Below are positions 34,405 to 45,800 of a stretch of 64,000 nucleotides of DNA, in pieces (the first letter of the stretch is position 1; every line of letters begins with the position of its first letter). The DNA comes from Zopfochytrium polystomum (lineage: Eukaryota > Chytridiomycota > Chytridiomycetes > Chytridiales > Chytridiaceae): assembly GCA_025765615.1 (NCBI GenBank), contig JAIVFJ010000143.1:112128-176127 (forward strand), in the 5' to 3' direction. The notes under the pieces are model-generated. The model made no database searches, had not been told where the DNA came from, and worked only from the letters and a program-made list of their open reading frames with translations. The position numbers and the translations under genes are program-made.

Positions 34405-35147
34405 TTCCGCTGGTACGAATACGCGCTCTCGTCGTCGGTCATGATCGCGCTGATCGCGCAGCTCTTTGGCTGCTACGACATTGTCAGCCTGGTCCTGATC
34501 GTCTGCATCAACGCCGCGATGAACCTGTTCGGGTACCTGATGGAGCTGGTCAACCAGTACGCCGCGGCCGCCGCCAACGCCAACGCCCCGTCGCCGACGA
34601 CGACGACGACGACGACGACGACCGACTGGACGGCGTTCTGGTTCGGCTGCTTCGCCGGCGCGGTGCCGTGGGCGTGCATCCTGACGTACCTGGGGGCAGG
34701 GGCGGGCGCGAACGTGCCCGGGTTCGTGTGGGGCATCCTGGTGTGCTACTTTGTGTGCTTCAACTCGTTCCCGATCAGTTGAGTGTGGGACCTTCCTTTG
34801 TTTTTTTTTTATTTTTAATTTTATTTTTTTTTTCGAAGTTTAAGTGGAAAACGAACGCGGCCCAGCTCACCAAACCCCCCCCAAAAAAACCAACAAAACA
34901 AAACAAAACAAAACAAAACAAAAACAAAACAAAACAAAAACAAAACAAAACAAAAAACAAAACAAAAAAAAAAAAACAAAAACTAGCCATGGTCATGCAG
35001 TACGCAAAGTGGGGCCCGATGGCCGGCCCGCTGGGCTACTACGTGGGCGAGCGGTCGTACCAGATCCAGTCGCTGGTGGCAAAGACGCTGCTGGTCTGGC
35101 TCGTCATTGGCGGCGCGAACCAGCCGAACGCGTACGCAAAGGGATAG
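33681..35147 (+). CDS. Heliorhodopsin (retinal-binding seven-helix protein)
   Basis: Four exons, 33681-33879, 34059-34275, 34404-34777 and 34987-35147, give 316 residues. The family pattern is strong: RSLYWWNVGMGSLHFVQAV (helix 1), LKNFKLPLTTVF, LFSFLSAAAHWLV (helix 2) and GINRFRWYEYALSSSVMI (helix 3, its Glu being the usual counterion). These are followed by NAAMNLFGYLMELVN, DWTAFWFGCFAGAVPW, VPGFVWGILVCYFVCFNSF and helix 7 GERSYQIQS followed by LVAKTLLVW. The Lys in LVAKTLLVW is the expected retinal Schiff-base residue. Heliorhodopsins have inverted topology (N-terminus inside) and slow photocycles; many are thought to signal or act on partner proteins rather than pump ions. An Ala/Pro/Thr insert lies in the loop after helix 4. 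The introns are T-rich at the 5' end and A-rich at the 3' end. The gene is intact, so function is likely. Confidence 0.92.
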
Positions 35148-35870
35148 GGATGGAAAGAGGTGCACTGGAACGCGCGCTCCATGCAGATCAAAAAAAGCAA
35201 AACCACCAAAAAAAAAAAAAAAAAGAAAGAAAAAAAAAAAAAGTCGGCTCAAATAAGCGTTGCACAGGAAACAAAGACTGTGTGTATTTAAATCCTCTGA
35301 GCAAAAGTGGACATCCCGCGGTGGACCCTGCACGCGATAGATAGGGAATGGCTATGACCGAAAGAGAACAAAAAAAAAAAAAAAAAAAAACAAGCAAGCC
35401 TCGGAGCGTGCATTTTTCTCAAAGTTTTGTTCTTTTCCTCATCGTCCACTACAAGAAACAAAGCCAACAAACAAGGCCAGGCTGCCGGACACTCGACTCG
35501 CTCACAAGCATGGAAAAGCAGGGCCAACATCAACAACTACAAAGAAAAAGGAGAAAAAAAAAAGAAAAAAAAAAGGAAAAGAAAGAAATGCAAAGGAAAA
35601 AAAAATACAACCAGCAGTCATTAGCGAAGCAGTCACGAAAGCGCGGCAAACAGGGAGAGAGAGCACTGAAAAAAGAAGGGAAAAAAAAACAAACAGCAGA
35701 AAGGGTTCAGCTCCCCGCACGCGAAGCCTCCCAGGTCTTCCAACGGTCCGCATCCAAACGCCAAGTAAAATGAGGGGAAATAAAGGTAGGAAGCTATGGG
35801 TTTCCGAACTGGGCAACGTTGAGCCTTCGCAACATCCAGCAAAATGGCACAATTCAATGAGTAAAAAAAA

Positions 35871-35903
<33 letters not shown>

Positions 35904-36329
35904 GCATCCGCTACAAAAACAACTACAACAACTACTAAGAATTGGAAAGACTGCACAGGACTGGCACACTGGTCAAACCCCACTTCCTCCTCCAACCACA
36001 CCATCAGCCCCCCCTCCCTCACTTCACCCCTGAATCAATGGTGGTTGATGGTGGCGCGGGAAACAAAGAAGAAAAATAAGAAGGAAAGACACAGAGGGTG
36101 GCAGAGTTGGAGACGAATGGGGGATCGCAAAAGGTTCAAATAAACACAACATCACGCATTAATAAAGATGAGGATGAAAAAAAAAAGAGCATGTTGTGTA
36201 AGATGGTTGCTTCCGAAAGTTCGGGCTCCACCAAGAAAAAAAGGCGGGAGGAGGAAAATGTGTGGGAGGCAAAGCAATAAACACTCCCGTCCATGCCCGC
36301 ACTCAGCCGTTTTGCCGCAAGCACCCACG
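35148..36329. other. A-rich spacer between convergent genes
   Basis: Poly-A and A-rich tracts (35205-35250, 35370-35390, 35540-35700, 35862-35887) and no gene. Both neighbours, heliorhodopsin on plus and the PP1 subunit on minus, end here, so the interval holds two 3' ends. Confidence 0.6.
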
Positions 36330-39300
36330 TCACCACCCAGCGCTGGGGGGAGAGGAACCCCACACCCCGCTGGACCACGAAGACAGCGGAATCTCAAAGT
36401 CGGAACTCGATCCGTACAAGCGCGACGCGGTACCGGCGGCCGCGGTTGCTGGCGAACCCGCCCCCGCCCCGGACCCGTACCGTCCCCCGCTGAAAGGCGA
36501 AGGGGACAACGTGAGACTCCCGTCGTCCCCGCTGCTGGGTCCGCTGGACTCCATGACCTCGACGCTAAAACGCTTTCGCCGCCGATGCAGGTCCGCAGCA
36601 GCTGCGAGGCTCGCGTCGTCAAAGTTGTTATCCAAAACAAAGCTGTTACGGAGATGGGACTGCGGGAGCCACCTTGCGCCGCCAGGGACTCCGCCCGTGC
36701 TGCCTTTGTCGCTGTTGCTGCGATTGGCCGGTACTGACGACGACGTCGACGACGACAGCGGAGCTTCGAGAATGGGCTGCAGCGTCTTCCCGGGGGATGG
36801 CGGCGTCAGCGGCAACGAAAGGTGTTTCTGGTTCAGGCGACTGGCAGACATTGACCGAGACGGAGGCAGGTGATGGTGAGGAAAATGCGGGTGGAGATGG
36901 TTCGGTTGGTGAGGATGTGGCTGCTGGTGGTGGTGGTGGTGGTGGCTCGGCTGGTGTGGTGGTTGGTGGTATGAGTGGGGTTTCGCGTAGGGGTACTGAG
37001 GAGCAGATTGTGTCGATTGGCCTGGCAGGGCAGGCGAAGATGGCGCAGGAACACTTTCAGACGGCTGGTCTGGAGCTGGCATGATGACGGACGAAAACGG
37101 GGTTGTGATGGATATGCGGACTTCCGTAGAAGAAGCCGATGGTTGCGGCGTCGTGGACGCAGGACCGGGACGGTTCTGACGAACCGGAGGCGATGAAAAG
37201 GGAAGGTCAGCTGCCGCTGCAGCTCTGGCCAGCTGGCCAAACCCGTTGAATGACTGTGAGCGACGGGGAGGGCTTGGCGTGTCAGCGACGTTCAGGCCGG
37301 AGTTCGATCGACGAAGCTCCTCGAATTCGCGACTGATCCGCGCAGCTTCGGAGGCTGCGATAGCAGCGTTGGCCAGGGCGAGCGCCTGGGCAGAGGCTGC
37401 CTTCGCCGCGTCCGTTCGCACAACTGAGGTTCCCCCAAGAAGATCGGACCCGACTCCCGCAAACGAAGCGGGCCTGCCTTTCGACCGAGATTTGTGCGAC
37501 GGTGACTTGTTTACAGGAGTTGGTGCTCGGCGCATTCGCTTGAGGTGTGCCCGGTGATTCAGACCGCTATTGCTGTCCCAAAAGGAGCTACTAGCAAGTT
37601 CAGCACGAACGGCCAATTCGATGAACAGCTCTTCGGAAGCTGGGTTTCCTTCGCCGCCAACAAAACCCGCCTCTCTTTCAAGATCAATCGTGGCGATGAA
37701 TCGATCGATACCGATGACGCCGCCCATGGTCGCCGAAACAGTCGCGGAAAAGTTTGCGTCACATTCTCGCGATGGTGCTGTTTTCCACCCGTCCGACGTG
37801 TACCGGACCGTCACCCCGCTTTTCAAACGAGATGTTTCGGACAAGTACACTCACGACGAGCTTCGTGGGAGGACCGTCCTCAAGCCGAATGTAGTCGACG
37901 GCGAGGTTGGAACCGCTGGAAAGTTTGTGGGTCGTTGGAGACGTCAACGAAAGAATTCGCCATGGCTGCAGTCGCTGGGGAGCATCCTGGCAGAAATAAC
38001 AAGGGGGATTAAAAGAACGTTGCGAGGGAGGAAGATTTTTTGAGCTTCACGGGCTTACCTCGACCCTAGAAGAGGAGGATCTCGAAGAGTCCGTCTCAGA
38101 GTCCGTCTCGTCGGAATCGGAACCGACAAAGAATTCCGTTTGGGGCACCAGTGCCAGCTGGGAGGGCGAGTCCCCCGAAGAGAAGAGACAAATCTGCTCC
38201 AGCTTCTCCCTGAATGAGAGCGACTTCGCCGAATCCGATCGATGAAGATGGGGTTGACTTGCATTTCGTGTTAGGCCATGCCTGTATTCTTCTCCAGTCT
38301 GGCCCAGTAGGTCAAGATTTTCCGGGCAAGACTCTCGACGAAGGATCGGCTTCAGGCGCGTTGGCGGAGGAGAAGAGTTGCTGTCTCGTGCACGTGGAAA
38401 ACGGTCCACAGGCGACGCCGGCGCCGTCAAGGAAGCAGTGGATGTCGTTGTCTTCAGCTCGGTGGATTGCGCAGCTTCCGCCGACTCCTTAACCGTGGAC
38501 GATGAAGTAGACCGGCGAAGAGGGGAACTACTTGGTCCCGCGGCGGCAGCATCATTTGCGGTAGAGGTGGACGAAATTGCTGACGATGAAGAGGAGGACT
38601 TCGACCACAACCGCCCGGCACCATTCCGGGCGACAGAGAATACGCTTGCAGTTGCCTCTTCTGAATCTGCAAAAGACGGAGCAACTGTGATGGAGTCCGC
38701 TGATACGGAAGGCGACGAAGTCTTCGAGGAGAGAAAGCTGAACAGCTCGTCAACGTCCGAGTCGTCCTCAGAGTCGCTTGATCCTGTGTCGCCGTCATCC
38801 GAGGCGGCGGCCAGGTCTGCAGCGGATGACTCTAGAAATGAGGTGGGTACTGGCTCCAGTATGGAGTGTAGAGGAGACGCGGTGTGCTCGAACAGCGGAT
38901 CAAAAGAAGGCGGAACGATGGCAACCGTTGGTGTGAGTCCAGACGTCGCTGGAATGGAATCTTTCGTCAAGGTGGAGAGCGACTCGAGCTCCGCTAGTTC
39001 GGTTGGAGCAGTGGGTTGACCAAAGTCCGCCGCTGCGGTTGGCACAATGGCCGCAACCGGCTCGGCCGCAGGTGGTAGAGAGATGGCCGGAGCAGCAGAC
39101 TGAACGGGGGGTAGAGGATGCGAGGCCTCCCGCATCCGAACGCGATCGCAACGACACGAAGCGCTGCTGCTTTGACGAGCCCCACCCTTTAAGGGACAGG
39201 AGGCCACCGCCGCCAGAAGACAGGGACGAAAACCCCATTGATCGCGGTGGAGATGACGGCGACATTGGCGGAGATGGTGCCGTGGACGCTGGCCCAATCG

Positions 39301-39801
39301 GTGGCGAGCGCATCGGGGACGGCAGAGAGGTTGGTGAGGAGGGCGACAGTAGAGGCGATGAAGTCAATTTGGTGGAAGATCTCGTCGGTGATTTTGGAGA
39401 AGCGGGCAGGGAGGTGGGTATTGGTCTCTGGTATGAGGACAGAGAAGGCGTGGGGGAAGATGAGAGTGGTACGGTCGCTGAAGAAAGGCTTGCAAGAGAG
39501 GTTGACGAAGCCCGCATTCCCGAAGAGCGCGGGAGACTGCTCGAGAGCGGGACCAGTGCTGGTGAGCCTGGAGGTGCATACGAGTGCGCCGAGGGAAGCG
39601 ACGAAGACAGGGACGCTTGAAGGTTCTGTAGCTGAGGCTGGTTCTGCTGATGATGGTGGTGATGCAGGTGAGCCGAGAATAGGGCTGCCAGCGAGTTTGA
39701 GGATGGAGAGGAGGAGAGCAGCGAGGACGACGACTGCGACGGAGACATGAGGGCAGGGCGAGCAGCACTCGACGGTGACGGAACAGCAGAGTCGAGCAGC
39801 A

Positions 39802-39833
<32 letters not shown>

Positions 39834-39946
39834 GACGGCGACGTAGATTGGGACTGTGGCGACGGTTTGACGCGCATCACGAACTGGCCGACTGGCTGGC
39901 TGGCTCTGGTTGGTGAGAGATGAAAAAGGTGGATCGATCCATTCAT
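36330..39946 (-). CDS. PP1 glycogen-targeting regulatory subunit with CBM21 domain (two apparent +1 frame breaks)
   Basis: Exons 38059-39946 and 36330-37986 (donor GTAAGC, acceptor TGCCAG). Dropping one base at each of two runs (39106-39111 and 37814-37817, as read on the plus strand) gives exactly 1181 codons. The CBM21 glycogen/starch-binding domain spans about 37540-37990: VVSVLVRNISFEK, then VTVRYTSDGWKTAPSRECDA, FIATIDLE, ELFIELAVRAELA and SFWDSNSGLNHRAHLKR. About 190 residues upstream of CBM21, SAKSLSFREKLEQI contains an RVxF-like PP1 docking motif (K-S-L-S-F). The rest is Ser/Pro/Gln/His-rich disordered sequence. By homology to Gac1 and PPP1R3 proteins it should bring PP1 to glycogen particles to activate glycogen synthase. 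The frame breaks may be assembly errors. The start at 39946 is chosen as the first ATG of the open frame; another lies near 39876. Confidence 0.8.
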
Positions 39947-40331
39947 TGATATACTCGTTTTACAGTTTGTCTACCTCTCTCTCTCGTTCGCTTTCTCGTA
40001 GTTTCTCTGCTTCTCCTCAGTCTCGCTCTTTCTGGCTCTCTCTCTCTGTCTTTCTCTCTCTTTCTGGCTGTCTGTCTCTGTCTGCCGTGAATGGAATCTG
40101 TCAATCACATCTTTGCTCTCTCTCTCTCTCTCTCTCTCTCATCTCTCTCCTCTGCTTGTCTCGCTTTTTCTCGTTCCGGTCTCTGTCTCTCTCCCTCACC
40201 CTTTGGAAGCTGGCCACATAATGGAAGCGGCTGTTTATCGATCGCGCCCAGCCCCACCGAAAGCGCGTTTTGCCCGTGTGAGCAAAGCGCGCGGAGAGAG
40301 AAAGCAAGAAAAGGAGGAGAGAACGAGAGAT

Positions 40332-40382
<51 letters not shown>

Positions 40383-40890
40383 CAGAAAGAAAGAAACGAA
40401 ATTGGCACCACCCGACCCCAAAGTGAATAATCGCCAATCAATCAATCAGTCAATCAATCAAGCAGTCAACTCAATTTCTTCGCAATTGCTCGCCCCCGCA
40501 ATCCCGCGATCCTCCTCGCTCTCGGCAAAATTTGAAGCTGTGCCAATTTTTCCACAATAAAAGTATGCACATGCAACTACACCACCAGCCCCTGAACACA
40601 AACAATTTGACGACTCAAGGCACCCAATCGATTGCATCAGATGCGTTCTTGTCCACTCCCGCGGCCCTTTGCACCAACACCAGGAAACGGAACCTGGTGG
40701 TGGGCCGCTTGACCAAGAAACCAGAGTTTGGACCCGCGAAAATCCAAAAAACAAAAAAGAATAAAGTAAAATAAAATAAAAACAGTGAATAGGGTTTTGA
40801 AAGGGGGGATGTGGGAGTCACCTCTGGAACCTTCTAGAACATTCCTTCATGGAACCTTGTGGAACCTTCTGGAACCTTCTTTGCTTTCCT
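39947..40890. other. Spacer with (CT)n and (GA)n tracts
   Basis: Presumed promoter of the PP1-subunit gene on its left. CT-rich (39975-40140) and GA-rich (40325-40385) tracts lie here, then AT-mixed DNA leading into repeat A. No gene is seen. Confidence 0.6.
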
Positions 40891-41104
40891 GACTTGTCTT
40901 GTTGTCATTGGTATCATTGGTATCATTGTATTACTAATTGCTCTTTCTGGAACTTTCTTTGAGTCTTGACAAGGAACACTCTCAAAAGGTATAAAAGGGG
41001 GATGGGGACCTGTCCCATCATTCAAGTGAATTATTGTTTCCAATACAATCATCACTCCTCTCAGTTCCTTGTCTGCCTTGTCCTGTCCTGCCCTGTTCCT
41101 GACA
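40891..41104 (+). repeat. LTR-like repeat A, plus-strand copy
   Basis: Matches the reverse complement of 4821-5033. Contains TATAAAAG at 40990-40997 and ends CCTGTTCCTGACA. It is joined directly to the second half of repeat B at 41105, so one element inserted next to or into the other. Confidence 0.6.
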
Positions 41105-41345
41105 GAAACCCAGTGTCAACAGTTTTCCTCCTCCTCTGCTCAAGGAGATAATATAGGAGAGGTTTTTCCCCTGTGCCGGTCATGCTTGCCTAGCAACTAT
41201 TACAGCGTGCATATCATCATTATGTATCAATTATTCATAAGAGTTTTTCTCTTTCTCTCCAAGTTGGGGAGAAGGACCACCCACAAACACACATCTCCAC
41301 TTCATTCACTCCTTCCACTCACTCACTCATAGTAGACTGTTTACA
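41105..41345 (+). repeat. LTR-like repeat B, second half only
   Basis: Matches 22492-22733 (AACCCAGTGTCAACAG to TAGACTGTTTACAC). The first half is missing, replaced by repeat A. Confidence 0.65.
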
Positions 41346-41489
41346 CCCAGCTTGATAGTCAGTTACTTGCTTTGCACTTTGCTCCACGCAACATACCCCA
41401 TACACTCTGTAACAGACTAAGTTACTTGCTGCTGCTTGTCGCATTCCAAATCAAAACAACAACATTTTTTTCTCTTGAACCACAAGTGG

Positions 41490-41830
41490 GTGGAACTGAC
41501 TGGTTGGTAGCAACAGGCACAACAAGATGGACCTGAACCTATTGTGACTGTCAGTTGTTTTGCTGCACAATGCCCATGGGAAGAGTGAGGCCATCCATGT
41601 CATCGCCAATGCAGACCTGTGCGCTGGCTTGCACTGTTGACAAAATACTCAAAGTGTACAGTGAACAGTTTTTCCTCCTCCTCTGCCAATCTGCCAAGCA
41701 GATAATTATAAGAGAGTTTGTAACCTTGCGCTGGTTACGCTCGCCTTGTGGCTTTTATAGCATGCATATCATCAGTACGTATCAATGATTCACAACAGAG
41801 TTTTTCCTCCTCTCCAAGTTAAGTGGACAT
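41490..41830 (+). repeat. LTR-like repeat B, diverged 3'-truncated copy
   Basis: Starts GGTGGAACTGACTGGTTGG and follows the 22322 copy through GACCTGAACCTATTGTGACT to CTCTCCAAGTTAAG, then stops matching before the conserved CACCCACAAACACAC block. Substitutions are more frequent than in the other copies. Confidence 0.6.
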
Positions 41831-42018
41831 CTGCGGTGGACTCTGCACCTGTGGGCAATGGCTAAAAATCCGAGGGCCGACCTTTGAAGCAGCCCATCAA
41901 GGGGGTGCAAAAAAAAGCAGCAGTGGAGTCTCGCTCACCTGTAAACCTTTGTACATGTTCTTTCGCAACGTAATTTTATTTTTTTTATTTTTACTTTTGC
42001 TTAACCCCCCTGTAATTT

Positions 42019-42292
42019 TCACAATGTCGGTGCGTTCAAATCGATAGGCTCGAGGTCGCCCGGCCCCTTTGCGACCTCTGTGAAGGTTGCGGTCTCGTGC
42101 AGCATGACCCTGTCCATCTGTCCGCCGCCGACTTTTGCGAGCGATCGCCAGCGGGCAAGGTCGTCGGGGTTGCGCTTGTCGCCGTGGGCGAGCGTGTTGT
42201 GGTCCCAGTGGCCGCGCGAGAAGGCGATCATGGACGTGACGGTCTTGCGCACGAGGTCGACCGTCATCGAGACGATCGTGCCGGTTTCTGGG

Positions 42293-42336
<44 letters not shown>

Positions 42337-42460
42337 TGGATGGTGTGGAACCAGGATATTGGGATCACGTGAGTGGCGAATTCAAAAGCGGATTGGATGA
42401 ACAGAGGCCCAACCACGTGGTTTTTGCTGATTCGGCCGAGCGTGCGTGCAGGCACGCACG

Positions 42461-42517
<57 letters not shown>

Positions 42518-42791
42518 ACAAGTCTTACCTTCCAGCCAGCTAATCTGCCACAACTCGCCGGGCCTGACGCACTGATACTCCGCCTTTTGAAAGTTTTTCC
42601 TGCCGCCCATGGGCCCGCTCTTTATGGAGTAGACGATGCGGTCCTCGGAGCAGTACCAGGCCTCGTAGCGCCACTTTTGCGGCTTGCCGGTGTCGCGGTC
42701 GAAGGCGTCGTAGTCGTAGACGAGGCGGAGGTCGAGGAGGTCGCGCTCAAAGTGGGGCGCGCACGGTCGGGTCGTCTTTTGGGTGAAGCAT
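42019..42791 (-). CDS. Phenolic acid decarboxylase (one apparent +1 frame break near the start)
   Basis: Exons 42529-42791 and 42019-42287 (donor GTAAGA, acceptor CCCCCAG). Removing one base from the run of four at 42754-42757 gives exactly 177 codons, the usual size of the family. The calycin-like barrel is clear: DLRLVYDYDAFD, WRYEAWYCSED, RIVYSIKSGPMGGR, ELWQISWLEETGTIVSM, MIAFSRGHW and GPGDLEPIDLNAPTL. The enzyme removes CO2 from hydroxycinnamic acids such as ferulic or p-coumaric acid, giving vinylphenols, in the cytosol without cofactor. This is useful to organisms that meet plant cell-wall phenolics. Without the correction the ATG frame stops at CTT TGA after 14 codons. The intron holds a (CA)n tract and a 39-base T run (A run in the transcript) next to the acceptor. 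Confidence 0.8.
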
Positions 42792-42920
42792 TTTTTGTGT
42801 GTGTGTTGATGTTGTTGATGTTGTTGTTGGGCGAGGGAGAGAGGTTGTTGCTCTTTGGGCGTGTGCGTGTGTTTGTTGTGTGTGTGCGATTGTGGTGAAG
42901 CGGGGGCGCCCTCGCCGACG

Positions 42921-42927
42921 TTTTATA
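42921..42927 (-). promoter_or_regulatory. Candidate TATA box of the decarboxylase gene
   Basis: The minus strand reads GGTATAAAACG about 130 bases upstream of the ATG at 42791, in a short GC-rich context that stands out from the surrounding GT repeats. Confidence 0.5.
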
Positions 42928-42934
42928 CCGGCTC

Positions 42935-43345
42935 ATTCTATGCGTGTGTGTGTGTGTGTGTGTGTGTGAGTGTGCGTGTGTGTGCGTGTGTGTGCGTGTG
43001 TGTGCGTGTGTGTGCGTGTGTGTGTGCGTGTGTGCGCATGTGTGCGTGTGTGCCTGTGTGGTGATGGAGAGGAAGTGTGAGAGTGACGCGGAGAGCGTAC
43101 AAATGAGACTAATCCGAGCTCGGATTCTATGCGCGGGCCTTTCGGAGGGGGGACCAACAAAGGCTGAGAGAGAAGTGCGAGATGGAGATACGAGAAAGAG
43201 ACGAGAGAGAGAGAGGGAGAGAGAGAGAGAGAGGGAGAGAGAGAGAGAGACAGACAGAGAGCGACAGAGAGGCAGAGAGAGAGTTGTGTGTGTGTGTGTG
43301 TGTGTGTGTCTCCAGTGTGCCAAGTGTGCCGTGCGTGCGTGCGTG
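42935..43345. repeat. (GT)n and (GA)n microsatellite block
   Basis: Long GT/GC-GT runs (42942-43060) then GA runs (43197-43280) and again GT (43284-43310), upstream of the decarboxylase promoter. Confidence 0.9.
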
Positions 43346-43648
43346 CGTGTGCACACTCAAATCCGATTGACCAAACCAAACAAAAAGAAAAGAAAAAAAA
43401 AACAAGAAAAAAAAATGAGGAAGGAAAAAACGGGGGACTCGCATGAAACAAAACCGCGGACATTGCAACAATGTGCGTGGCCGCAAAGACAAGTCCGCTC
43501 GCCCGTTCGCGTCAAGAAAGGAAAAAAAGGAGACGAGGAAGCAAAAAAAAAAAAACAAAAAAAAAGAAGAAGAAAAGGCAAAAAGTGGTTGACGACGGAA
43601 GAAGGAGCTTGACAAGTCACGTCTGCAATCAACTTCTCTTCTTGCTTA

Positions 43649-43844
43649 CAGTGAATTTCATATTCCTTGAGATTTTGGGGCTGAAAAAAAAATGTTTCGG
43701 AGGGACCAAAAAAAAGTTTTCGATTGGGGGGGGTGGTTGGTCTCCATTTCGGGGTGGTCCGTCTCCATAGTGAAAAGTTTTTTTTGCCCTCCACCAAACT
43801 TTTTTTTTGCTGCCTCAAAATCTCAAGGTATATGAAATTGACAG
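43649..43844. mobile_element. TA-flanked MITE (Tc1/mariner-like), copy 1
   Basis: 196 bases bounded by TA on both sides. The ends are inverted repeats of about 40 bases: CAGTGAATTTCATATTCCTT on the left against CTGTCAATTTCATATACCTT on the right (reverse strand), continuing as GAGATTTTG. There is no coding capacity. The TA target and ends fit a non-autonomous Tc1/mariner family. Confidence 0.75.
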
Positions 43845-43859
43845 TAACAAGGGGATGCC

Positions 43860-44240
43860 TGTCAACTTGTGAGCAATCCTTGCCAAAAAACATAAAAAAA
43901 AAAAGTAAGAAGAGAAAAAATGATTAAAGACAAAGCCTTCAATGGATATTGGTTGTCCCACACACAGGCAATCTGTCCCTGGATGGAAAGGAGAGTGGCA
44001 TGCCACAATGAACATTGTGTAGCAGGCCAAGCAGAGAGTGACCAACAAAGCTTGGAGTGTTAGCCCCAAGCCACTGACACACTGACAGACAAAGGGGGAC
44101 AGAAGGAGAGAGAAGTCACAGCCTTTCAGCACAGCCACGCTGGCAAATCTGGAACCTCCAACAAACTGAGTGCTGCCCTTGCAGCCTTTGGCCACTCATG
44201 CTGCAACCCATTTGACTGCAACAGGAAGGCTGACAGCCTG
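43860..44240. other. Unassigned AT-mixed DNA
   Basis: No gene and no repeat partner seen in this window. The open frames on both strands have no domain. Confidence 0.4.
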
Positions 44241-45287
44241 TTGAATGCAACAATCAGCTGGGCACTGGCTCCAAAGTGCTCACAGAACCCAGAGGGAGAA
44301 ACACAAACAGCCTGTTGACTTTAGTTCAAACAAAGAGACAGTCATTGATTGATAGATAGACAACAGCCCGTTGACTTTGCAAAATCATTAACCGATATAT
44401 CATTTCAGTTGGCTCCTCCTCCCAGTGACCCCAAGGAGGGGGGGCTGCAGCCTCCCCTCCACCCCTTGCTTCTCCTTTTGGGTTGGTTGCAAATCTTCAA
44501 AGAAGGGGAAAAGCAACATTCACACAAAGTTGGAGACACTGATGCACACTTTGGTCCCTTGAGTAGAGCAGCTTGCTTCGGAAGGAGACAGACGGAGGGA
44601 GTGTTTTGAAGAGGTACCCTACAGCACCTGTTAAGGCACAGAATGCAAAGAGACAGAGAGATAGATATCGAGACACACAGCCCATTGACTGCCACTCCCA
44701 GAGATAGGGAGATAGACAGACAACCCGTTGACTGCCACTCTTATAGACAGACACCCCCGTTGACTTCATTCCATTTTTAGTTTTTAGAGCATGATTGAAA
44801 TGCAAAAGAGAGAGAGCGAGAGAGAGAGGTCGGGAGGGAGGGAGGGAGGGAGAGAGAAGCTGGGTTGTTTTTTCCGTCAGGGGGCTCCCCAACCCCCTCC
44901 ACCCCCGCTCAATCAATCAAGAGAGATAGAGAGAGAGAAAGAGACTCCTCACTTGTCTATCCTGACACCTTCCTGTGGTTGCATCGAGTTGCTTGCAGCT
45001 GCCTTATCAGATGGGTTGGTCTGCCTCCAATGAGATGGTCAGAGTCGCCCAACCCCCAAGCAAGAAAGTAACCAAGAACTGCAGGGAGCGACAGAGACAG
45101 AAACAGTGAAACAGATAGAGAGATAAGGAAGAGACAGAGAGACATAGGAAAATATGTTTTTGAGTCAGGGGGCTCCCGCCCCATGAGCCCCCCCTCAACC
45201 CCCCCGCTTGAAAGTGAGGAGAGAGAGAGAGTGTGTGTGTGTGTGTGTGACAGGGAGAGAGAGAGAGCAAGAGACAGAAGGACAGGG

Positions 45288-45362
<75 letters not shown>

Positions 45363-45800
45363 GGAAGAGATGGAGAGACAGACAGCCTGTGACTGTCGGT
45401 CCCAGAGAGTGAGGGAGAGGGAGAGAGACAGAGAGAGAGAGAGAAGGAGAGAGAGCGGGAGACAGAGACAGAGAGACAGGGAGAGAAACAGAGAAGGAGA
45501 GACAGAGAGAGAGCGAAGCGATAGAGAGACAGACAGCCCTTTGACTGCCAGTCCTACAGACAGGGAGAGAGAGAAACAGGGAGAGAGAGAGAGTGAGTGA
45601 GAGAGAGAGAGGAAGAGGAGAGAGAGACAGGGGAGAAACAGAGAAAGAGAGACAGCGACACAGAGTGAGAGACGGAGGCAGAGAGACAGAGAGAGAGACA
45701 GACAGAGAGAAAGACAGCCCACTGACTGCCAGTCCTACAGACAGGGAGGTAGACAGACATTCTGATCGACAGAAATCTGATAGACAGACAACGCATTGAG
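44240..45800. repeat. Minisatellite-like field with core TTGACTGCCAGTC among (GA)n tracts
   Basis: About ten copies of a variable unit, best GACAGACAGCCC(G/A)TTGACTGCC, often followed by ACAGACAGGGAGA. They start near 44245, 44308, 44366, 44682, 44722, 44755, 45382, 45533, 45716 and 45788. They are separated by GA-rich tracts, including a pure GA run at 45291-45359. The reading frames across this field are artefacts of the repeats. Confidence 0.7.
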
